This document shows, piece after piece, positions 1-3,970 of a stretch of 5,213 nt of DNA; within the stretch, counting starts at the first letter, position 1, and each line of letters begins with the position of its first letter. Under the pieces are notes generated by a model that worked only from the letters and a program-made list of their open reading frames with translations, had not been told where the DNA came from and searched no databases. The translations under genes were made by a program, and so were the position numbers. The stretch comes from Anaeromyxobacter sp. (GTDB taxonomy: Bacteria; Myxococcota; Myxococcia; Myxococcales; Anaeromyxobacteraceae), in the NCBI GenBank assembly GCA_020028115.1, contig JAHWYA010000185.1, positions 1 through 5,213 on the forward strand, written 5' to 3'.

Positions 1-291
1 GGGGACCGCGGGCCTGGGCGGAGCGGGCGCGGCGACGACCGGGATGGTCGCCGGCGCCGCGGGGGCGGGAGGCGGCGGCGCCTCCTTGCGCGGCAGCCAC
101 TGCTCCGGCCGCTTCTCGCCGAGCCGTACGAGCTTCGCGACGATCGGCTTCTGCTCGAGGTCGATCGCGGGCGGCGGCGCCTTCACGATCGCCCAGCCGA
201 GGAGGACGACGTGCGCCGCGGCCGAGAAGGCGACGGCGGGCCACAGCCGGTCCCTGCGGGAGAGCGCGCTCGGGACCGGCAGCGCCGTCAC
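1..291 (-). CDS. TonB/TolA-type energy transducer, N-terminal part (cut by window edge)
   Basis: The visible 97 residues begin at a GTG and run in frame off the left edge, so the C-terminal domain is missing. Residues 1-17 are a short basic cytoplasmic stretch (SRRDR). Residues 18-36 form one membrane segment containing S23-x3-H27 followed by VVLL. This matches the SxxxH pattern in the TonB and TolA anchors that contacts the ExbB/TolQ motor. After it come APPP and then RLGEKRPEQWLPRKEAPPPP, which passes into a Pro/Ala-rich stretch expected to span the periplasm. The GTG overlaps the tolR stop as GTGA, and a GGAGG lies 4 bases upstream, so coupled translation and this start are well supported. 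By position it is the partner of the TolQR-like motor. Without the C-terminus, TonB (receptor energising) cannot be separated from TolA (Pal/TolB system). The family call is firm; the exact role is inferred. Confidence 0.85.
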   Translation of the reverse strand, partial: MTALPVPSALSRRDRLWPAVAFSAAAHVVLLGWAIVKAPPPAIDLEQKPIVAKLVRLGEKRPEQWLPRKEAPPPPAPAAPATIPVVAAPAPPRPAVP

Positions 292-740
292 CGCGCCTCC
301 CCCTTCACCTCGCGGATGCGCTCGGGGGCGGGGTTCGTGATCATCCCGAGGTTCACGACGCCGGCCCGCTGCACCGTCGCCATCACCTCCACGACGAACC
401 CGTAGGGGAGGCTGCGGTCCGCCATGAGGTACAGCTCCCGGTCCTTCATCGCCCGGGCGTTCGCGCGGAGCTTCTCCTCGAGCCGGTCGAAGGGGATCCG
501 GGGGGCGTCGTCGCCGGTCCCGAGGAAGAGCGAGCGGTCCGCGCGGATCGAGAGCACGAGCTTCTGCTCCTCGGAGTCGATGGCCTTCGCGTGCGCCTCC
601 GGGAGCTTCACCTCGACGCCCTGCTGGATGAGCGGCGCCGTCACCATGAAGATGATGAGGAGCACGAGCATCACGTCGACGAGCGGCGTGACGTTGATCT
701 CGGTGAGGGACTGGCGGCCGGTACCGCCGGAGGCCGTCAT
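288..740 (-). CDS. tolR: TolR/ExbD family proton-motor protein
   Basis: This is a 150-aa inner-membrane protein of the ExbD/TolR family, the peptide that couples proton flow through the TolQ/ExbB channel to movement of the TonB/TolA protein. Residues 1-17 are cytoplasmic. INVTPLVDVMLVLLIIFMV (about 15-33) is the family signature, and D22 aligns with the essential membrane aspartate (TolR D23, ExbD D25). The next part, APLIQQGVEVKLPEA (35-49), is typical of the family, and residues about 60-137 form the small periplasmic domain. The length is normal. The ATG lies 3 bp after the tolQ stop, with an AGGT about 8 bases upstream. The next gene overlaps its stop. The sequence looks more TolR-like than ExbD-like to me, but the two are hard to separate without the rest of the locus (tolB, pal), which would lie to the left of the window. 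Confidence 0.93.
   Translation of the reverse strand: MTASGGTGRQSLTEINVTPLVDVMLVLLIIFMVTAPLIQQGVEVKLPEAHAKAIDSEEQKLVLSIRADRSLFLGTGDDAPRIPFDRLEEKLRANARAMKDRELYLMADRSLPYGFVVEVMATVQRAGVVNLGMITNPAPERIREVKGEAR
296..300 (-). promoter_or_regulatory. Ribosome binding site of the TonB/TolA-like gene
   Basis: GGAGG on the minus strand lies 4 bases before the GTG at 291-289, inside the last codons of the upstream tolR-like gene. It fixes a GTG start that would otherwise be easy to miss. Confidence 0.7.
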
Positions 741-743
741 GGC

Positions 744-1493
744 TCAGGACCTGCCGCTGAAGAAGTGACGCTTCACGATGTTGAGGAAGTCGTTCGAGAA
801 GTTCGTCATCTCGGAGTCGAGCACCCGGATCTTCGAGACGAAGAAGTTGTAGGCGACGACCGCCGGGATCGCGGCGAACAGGCCGACCGCGGTGGCGATG
901 AGCGCCTCCGAGATCGGGCGCGCGACGGTGGCGAGGTTCGCGTTCCCCATCCGGTAGATGTCGTGGAACGCGCGCATGATGCCCCACACCGTCCCGAACA
1001 GGCCGACGAAGGGGGCGGCGCTCGCGGTCGTGCCGAGGAAGGGCACGAGCGACTCGAGGTGCGTCACCTCCGAGGCCGCGGCGCGCTTCAGCGCCCGCTC
1101 GACGTTCTCGATGCCGCCGAGCTCGTCGTGCATCCCGCCGGGCTCCGCCTCCTTCTGCTGCGCGGTGACCTTCGAGAGCTCGACGTAGCCGGCCCGGAAG
1201 ACCTGGCTGATGGGCGAGGCGCCGAGGGACTCCGCCGTCTGGTAGATGGCGTCGAGCCGCTTCGACTGCCAGAACGTCTCGAGGAACTTCACCGACTCGT
1301 CCTGGGCGCGCCTGATCTGGAGGTACTTCTTCAGGATGATCGCCCAGGAGACCGCGGAGGCGCCGAGCAGCAGGAGGAGGACGGCGATCCCCATCGGGCC
1401 CGAGTTCCGCGCGATGGCGAAGTAGTCGAGACCGTCGGCTGCGGCGGCGGCGGCGAGCGGGAACGCCTGGGGGAGGACGGCGGGGAGGTTCAT
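744..1493 (-). CDS. tolQ: TolQ/ExbB family proton-channel protein
   Basis: This 249-aa protein forms the proton channel and motor stator of the Tol or Ton system. Three membrane segments are visible: about 33-54 (GIAVLLLLLGASAVSWAIIL), 148-173 and 193-217, with a large cytoplasmic loop (55-147) between the first two, as in the family. The family core is clear: FVGLFGTVWGIM at 162-173 and EALIATAVGLFAAIPAV at 196-212. T168 and T201 are 33 residues apart, the same spacing as E. coli TolQ T145 and T178, which line the proton path. An N-terminal stretch of about 30 residues precedes the first membrane segment. It is first in the operon, 3 bp before tolR. No convincing Shine-Dalgarno precedes the ATG at 1493; an in-frame start further downstream would cut into or remove the first membrane segment, so this start is kept. 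TolQ is preferred to ExbB on motif similarity. Confidence 0.94.
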   Translation of the reverse strand: MNLPAVLPQAFPLAAAAAADGLDYFAIARNSGPMGIAVLLLLLGASAVSWAIILKKYLQIRRAQDESVKFLETFWQSKRLDAIYQTAESLGASPISQVFRAGYVELSKVTAQQKEAEPGGMHDELGGIENVERALKRAAASEVTHLESLVPFLGTTASAAPFVGLFGTVWGIMRAFHDIYRMGNANLATVARPISEALIATAVGLFAAIPAVVAYNFFVSKIRVLDSEMTNFSNDFLNIVKRHFFSGRS

Positions 1494-1506
1494 GGTGTGG
1501 ACCGGG

Positions 1507-1512
1507 GTCTTA
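1507..1512 (-). promoter_or_regulatory. Possible -10 element of the tolQ operon
   Basis: On the minus strand GTGCTAAGACC contains TAAGAC, an AT-containing hexamer in an otherwise GC-rich stretch, ending 13 bases before the tolQ ATG. It partly resembles the blocks before murI and the 181-aa gene (shared AGAC core). No -35 is recognisable, and transcription from here would leave only a short leader. This is weak, pattern-level evidence. Confidence 0.25.
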
Positions 1513-1548
1513 GCACGGGAGGGGCCCCCTGGAAGAACGCACGGCAGG

Positions 1549-1563
1549 CCGGAACGGTTCCGG
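1549..1563. promoter_or_regulatory. Perfect 15-bp palindrome, possible operator
   Basis: CCGGAAC-G-GTTCCGG has 7-bp perfect arms around a single central base and no adjoining T tract, so it is not a standard terminator. It lies 56 bp upstream of tolQ and about 187 bp upstream of the predicted start of the sigma-54 transcript. Either position would suit a dimeric regulator, including an enhancer-binding protein acting on the sigma-54 promoter. The function is inferred. Confidence 0.35.
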
Positions 1564-1581
1564 ATTTGCCGCGCCGCATGG

Positions 1582-1594
1582 CGTGTCCCACACG
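1582..1594. promoter_or_regulatory. Short perfect palindrome, possible operator
   Basis: CGTGT-CCC-ACACG has 5-bp arms and a 3-bp centre, 26 bp centre-to-centre-side from the preceding palindrome's right edge and about 155 bp upstream of the predicted sigma-54 start site. Short palindromes are fairly common by chance in GC-rich DNA, so this is a candidate only. Confidence 0.2.
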
Positions 1595-1637
1595 TGGAGC
1601 GGGCGGGCCCTCGCTCGCGCAGGGAGTGTGAAGGCGG

Positions 1638-1653
1638 CGCGACGACCGTGCCA
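1638..1653 (-). promoter_or_regulatory. Sigma-54-like promoter facing the tolQ operon (weaker match)
   Basis: On the minus strand the sequence reads TGGCACG-GTCG-TCGCG. The -24 half matches the sigma-54 consensus TGGCACG in full. The -12 half keeps the near-invariant GC at the correct distance but has C for T and G for A/T (consensus TTGCW). The predicted start is near 1627, giving a leader of about 130 bases before tolQ. It shares nine bases (GGTGGCACG) with the right-facing site, so the pair could also simply be an inverted repeat bound by another protein. Confidence 0.35.
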
Positions 1654-1716
1654 CCCCCTCACCCGTCTAAACGCCGCCGGGGGGCGAAAAGGCCAGTCGA
1701 GCCGCGCCCGCGCCGG

Positions 1717-1732
1717 TGGCACGTTGGTTGCT
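1717..1732 (+). promoter_or_regulatory. Sigma-54 (-24/-12) promoter of the lipoprotein gene
   Basis: TGGCACG-TTGG-TTGCT matches the sigma-54 core consensus TGGCACG-N4-TTGCW at every fixed position. The GG (1718-1719) and GC (1730-1731) doublets have the required spacing. Transcription would start near 1743, giving a 5' leader of about 39 bases that includes the AGGAG ribosome site at 1771 and leads into the ATG at 1782. Sigma-54 promoters need an ATP-dependent enhancer-binding protein, so the gene would be switched on only under a specific signal. Myxobacteria are known for many such activators. Motif quality and position agree; activity is inferred. Confidence 0.8.
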
Positions 1733-1770
1733 CGATGAGGGGATGGCCCCTCCGCCGGGGCCCGCTCGCC

Positions 1771-1775
1771 AGGAG
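1771..1775 (+). promoter_or_regulatory. Ribosome binding site that fixes the lipoprotein start
   Basis: AGGAG lies 6 bases before the ATG at 1782. It supports this start over an in-frame GTG at 1716, which would overlap the sigma-54 promoter and put 22 extra residues, including acidic ones, before the signal peptide. Confidence 0.75.
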
Positions 1776-1781
1776 ACCACC

Positions 1782-2474
1782 ATGAAGCGCCTCGCCCTCG
1801 TCCTCGCCGCCGCCGTGCTCGGCTCGGGCTGCATCTGGATGACCGACGACATGTGCGATCGGACCGTCACGCTCGAGTGGGACTTCCGGACCGCCGACGG
1901 CGCGGTCGTCTCCTGCTCGAGCGCGACCGCCGCCATCGACACGGTCGAGGTCTGGATCGACAGCCGCTTCGCGGGGGCGTTCTCCTGCTTCGACGGCCGC
2001 GGCTCCGTGTCGGTCGGGAGCGGGTCGCACCTCGTCACCGTCGAGGCCTACGAGGGCGCGAGCCGCGTCTACCGCGACGAGTTCACCGCGAGCGCGACGT
2101 GCGGGAACCAGATCTTCGCGACGCGCCCGGCCGAGGGCAGGGTGAACCTCGACTACGCGGTCGCCTCCACGCCGGCGGTGTGCGGCACGGGCCCCTGCTT
2201 CCTCTGGTTCTCCGTCTGGGACGACATCGCCCAGGAGCCCGCGGCGGTCGTGAACGCCTCGACGGTCCCGACGCTCTACCCGTTCCCGAACGACCTCATC
2301 TTCCGGCTGCCCGCGGGGCCGTACACCGTCCAGTGGATGCAGCTCGTCTCGGGCGGGGTCGAGCAGCGCCGCGCCTGCTTCAGCCCCGGATTCTCCGTCG
2401 CGCCGGGCCAGTCCGCCGGCGAGGAGCAGTTCGTCCCCGCGGCGCCGGTGCAGCTCCAGGCGACCTGCGGGTAG
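1782..2474 (+). CDS. Unrecognised cysteine-rich secreted lipoprotein
   Basis: I do not recognise this 230-aa protein. It starts with a type II signal peptide: MKR, a hydrophobic stretch (LALVLAAAVL, 4-13) and a lipobox-like LGSGC with the lipidated cysteine at 17. Glycine at -3 is unusual, since leucine is more common there, though it is within the permitted pattern. The +2 residue is Ile rather than Asp, which by the E. coli rule favours the outer membrane. The mature part has eight further cysteines (25, 45, 69, 107, 134, 139, 199, 229), an even number that could make four disulfides. The alternating hydrophobic pattern suggests beta structure. Two halves look loosely alike: GSHLVTVEAYEGASRVYRDE (81-100) and GPYTVQWMQLVSGGVEQRR (179-197) both resemble the last strands of an Ig-like or PEGA-like fold, so a tandem beta-sandwich is possible. 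It stands alone between its own sigma-54 promoter and a hairpin. That it is coding is well supported; no function can be given. Confidence 0.88.
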   Translation: MKRLALVLAAAVLGSGCIWMTDDMCDRTVTLEWDFRTADGAVVSCSSATAAIDTVEVWIDSRFAGAFSCFDGRGSVSVGSGSHLVTVEAYEGASRVYRDEFTASATCGNQIFATRPAEGRVNLDYAVASTPAVCGTGPCFLWFSVWDDIAQEPAAVVNASTVPTLYPFPNDLIFRLPAGPYTVQWMQLVSGGVEQRRACFSPGFSVAPGQSAGEEQFVPAAPVQLQATCG

Positions 2475-2493
2475 CCTCGCCTCCGGCGAGGCT
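2473..2493 (+). terminator. Strong hairpin at the lipoprotein stop codon
   Basis: AGCCTCGCC-TCC-GGCGAGGCT has 9-bp perfect arms and a 3-base loop, and it begins inside the TAG stop codon. No T run follows, so this is not a classical intrinsic terminator. It may still end or stabilise the transcript and separate it from murI, which has its own promoter-like element just downstream. Confidence 0.5.
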
Positions 2494-2511
2494 GCGCCCG
2501 GGATGATCGGG

Positions 2512-2517
2512 TATAGA
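2512..2517 (+). promoter_or_regulatory. Putative -10 element of murI, leaderless type
   Basis: TATAGA sits in the block GATCGGGTATAGACT, an AT-rich island in very GC-rich DNA, and ends 8 bases before the murI GTG. A transcript starting the usual distance downstream would begin at or within about 2-3 bases of the start codon. There is no Shine-Dalgarno between the element and the GTG, and no recognisable -35. A closely similar block precedes the 181-aa gene at 3397. Confidence 0.5.
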
Positions 2518-2525
2518 CTCGCGCC

Positions 2526-3302
2526 GTGTTCCGCATCGGCATCTTCGACTCGGGCGTCGGGGGGCTCACCGTCCAGCGCGCCGTCCTCGACGCGCTCCCC
2601 GGCGCCGACACCCTCTACCTCGGCGACACCGCCCGCGTGCCGTACGGCACGAAGTCGGCGGAGACCGTCACGCAGTACTCGCTCCGGAACGCCCGGTTCC
2701 TCGCGCGCCACGGCATCGACGTCCTCGTGGTCGCGTGCAACACCGCGTCGGCCGTCGCGCTCCCCGCGCTCCGTACGGAGCTGACCGTCCCGGTGATCGG
2801 CGTCGTCGACCCGGGCGCGCGCGTCGCGGCGCGGGCCTCGCGGACCGGCCGCATCGGCGTCATCGGGACGCAGGGGACGGTCGCGAGCGGCGCGTACCAG
2901 GCGGCGATCCGCCGGGAGCGGCCCGGCGCCGAGGTGATCGCGCGGGCCTGCCCGCTCTTCGTCCCCCTCGCGGAGGAGGGCTGGACCGATCCCGCGGACG
3001 AGGTCGTCCGGGGCGTCGCCCGGCGCTACCTCTCGCCGCTCGCGGGCGCAGGGATCGACACGCTCGTGCTCGGCTGCACGCACTATCCGCTCCTCGCCGC
3101 GGCGATCGGCGCGGAGCTCCCCGGGGTCACGCTCGTCGACAGCGCCGCGGCGGTCGCGGCCGAGGTGCGGGCCACGTTCGGGGGCGGCGCCGGGCCCGCG
3201 GATCACCGGTTCTTCGTGACCGACGCGCCGGAGAAGTTCCTCGCCGTCGCCGGGCGCTTCCTCGGCCGGCCGGTCACGGCCGCCGATCACGTGGACGTCT
3301 GA
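2526..3302 (+). CDS. murI: Glutamate racemase
   Basis: This enzyme interconverts L- and D-glutamate in the cytoplasm, supplying the D-glutamate that MurD adds to the peptidoglycan stem peptide. The 258-aa sequence has the expected family features. FDSGVGGL (7-14) includes D8 and S9. PYGTKS is at 39-44. VACNTAS (69-75) holds the first catalytic cysteine C71. CPLFVPLAEEGW is at 142-153, and LGCTHYPLL (182-190) holds the second catalytic cysteine C184 with the following Thr-His. Both cysteines needed for the two-base mechanism are present, so it should be active. Length is normal and there is no N-terminal extension of the kind that gives some enterobacterial enzymes precursor regulation. The GTG start puts FRIGIFDSG at the usual distance from the N-terminus. 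No Shine-Dalgarno is visible, and the -10-like box lies immediately upstream. It is probably transcribed on its own, between two hairpins. Confidence 0.96.
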   Translation: MFRIGIFDSGVGGLTVQRAVLDALPGADTLYLGDTARVPYGTKSAETVTQYSLRNARFLARHGIDVLVVACNTASAVALPALRTELTVPVIGVVDPGARVAARASRTGRIGVIGTQGTVASGAYQAAIRRERPGAEVIARACPLFVPLAEEGWTDPADEVVRGVARRYLSPLAGAGIDTLVLGCTHYPLLAAAIGAELPGVTLVDSAAAVAAEVRATFGGGAGPADHRFFVTDAPEKFLAVAGRFLGRPVTAADHVDV

Positions 3303-3307
3303 TTGAA

Positions 3308-3357
3308 CGGGGGGACACTCGGCCCTTCGACTTCGCTCAGGGCCTCGCGCCCCCCCG
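3308..3357. repeat. Intergenic hairpin element with a REP-like core
   Basis: The inner part (3321-3344) has 6-bp arms GGCCCT and AGGGCC around TCGACTTCGCTC. An outer pair, CGGGGGG (3308-3314) and CCCCCCG (3351-3357), encloses it, giving a nested fold. The core CCCTTCGACTTCGCTCAGGG looks to me like a dispersed intergenic element of GC-rich genomes, which often turns up mistranslated as PFDFAQG. That is from memory, and only one copy is in this window. It begins 6 bases after the murI stop and could also act as its transcript end. Confidence 0.55.
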
Positions 3358-3403
3358 AGCCCCCCGCTCGCTCCGGCTGCTCGCCGCGCTAACCGAGATC
3401 CGG

Positions 3404-3409
3404 TACAGT
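3404..3409 (+). promoter_or_regulatory. Putative -10 element before the 181-aa gene and ftsEX
   Basis: TACAGT lies in the block GATCCGGTACAGTCT and ends 9 bases before the ATG at 3419. The predicted start site would leave a leader of only about 3 bases. No Shine-Dalgarno or clear -35 is present. The block matches the one upstream of murI at GATC, GGTA, AG and CT in the same spacing. It would serve the 181-aa gene, ftsE and ftsX as one unit. Confidence 0.5.
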
Positions 3410-3418
3410 CTGGGCTCG

Positions 3419-3964
3419 ATGGCCGTCGAAGCGAAGAAGATGGTTGTGGGCTTCAACCACAACATCAAGCACAAGGGGAAGCCGTACCACATCCAGACCG
3501 AGGACTCGGGCCTGGAGAACCCCCACATCATCACGCACCTCTTCGTGGGCGGGAACATCCTCGCCTCGAAGAAGACGTCCTACGCCGACATCGTGGGGGC
3601 GGAGAACCTCGCCCAGGTCGTCCGCGAGCTGATGGAGGAGCAGCACAAGGAGATGCTGCGGAACCTCATCAACGGGGTGTACGACGACATCGACGTCGCG
3701 TACGCGCAGCAGGCGCACTCGTACCAGCCCGGGCAGATCCACGCGGACGGGCGCAAGGTCGAGATGAAGGCCGGGGTGGCGCTCCCGGACAAGCCCGCCG
3801 CGAACGTGCTCCCGCCGGAGGTCCTCGCGGCGCGGCAGGCGCCCGCGCCCGCGCTCCGCAACGACGGGGCGGAGACGCTCTTCGGCGAGGACCTCATCAG
3901 CGAGAAGAGCCTCGACGAGGTGATCCTCTCGTACCTCGCGGAGGATCTCGGGGAGCGGAAGTAG
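3419..3964 (+). CDS. Uncharacterised protein encoded directly before ftsE
   Basis: I cannot assign a function to this 181-aa soluble protein. It has no signal peptide or membrane segment. Residues about 8-95 look like a compact conserved domain: MVVGFNHNIKHKGKPYHIQT (8-27), EDSGLENPHIITHLFVGGN (28-46), KKTSYADIVG (51-60), then a helical EEQHKEMLRNLINGVYDD (73-90). The style (FNHN, a basic strand, QTEDSG, NPHI-T-LF-GG, then a helix with QHK) resembles conserved hypothetical proteins I associate with myxobacteria, though I cannot name a domain. Residues 96-150 form a Pro/Ala/Gln-rich linker. The tail ETLFGEDLISEKSLDEVILS (152-171) and the following YLAEDLGER are an acidic amphipathic segment that could be a docking motif. 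The ATG is chosen because the domain starts just after it and the -10-like block lies before it. Only 6 bases separate its stop from ftsE, so a role with FtsEX is plausible but unproven. Confidence 0.88.
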   Translation: MAVEAKKMVVGFNHNIKHKGKPYHIQTEDSGLENPHIITHLFVGGNILASKKTSYADIVGAENLAQVVRELMEEQHKEMLRNLINGVYDDIDVAYAQQAHSYQPGQIHADGRKVEMKAGVALPDKPAANVLPPEVLAARQAPAPALRNDGAETLFGEDLISEKSLDEVILSYLAEDLGERK

Positions 3965-3970
3965 CCTCCC

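Noticed and set aside
1520..1530. AGGGG-C-CCCCT palindrome
   Set aside because: It is a short G/C run of a kind expected by chance at this composition.
591..1631. Long plus-strand open frame opposite tolR and tolQ
   Set aside because: It has a His/Asp/Arg/Glu-rich shadow composition and is antisense to two genes with intact family motifs.
1664..1673. CGTCTAAACG as a sigma-70 -10 region or small operator
   Set aside because: It has only 3-bp arms and no partner -35, and the strong sigma-54 site downstream explains the promoter better.
1672..1690. CGCC...GGCG stem followed by AAAA as a terminator
   Set aside because: The stem is only 4 bp and the A run is on the wrong strand and side for an intrinsic terminator in either direction.
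1510..1722. 70-codon minus-strand open frame in the tolQ-lipoprotein gap
   Set aside because: It has an Arg/Pro/Ala-rich composition, no ribosome site that I can see and no motif, and it covers the regulatory elements.
1716..1781. Earlier in-frame GTG start for the lipoprotein
   Set aside because: It would overlap the sigma-54 promoter and precede the predicted transcript start, and it would displace the signal peptide. The ATG at 1782 has a good ribosome site.
1659..3290. Long open frame on the minus strand (543 codons) opposite the lipoprotein and murI genes
   Set aside because: Its translation is low-complexity Arg/Ala/Gly/Asp-rich, with no domain. It lies antisense to two well-supported genes, as expected from high GC at third codon positions.
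2735..3418. Upstream in-frame extension of the 181-aa gene into murI
   Set aside because: The extension would overlap murI in another frame, is Arg/Gly-rich, and reads through the REP-like element as PFDFAQG, a typical spurious translation.
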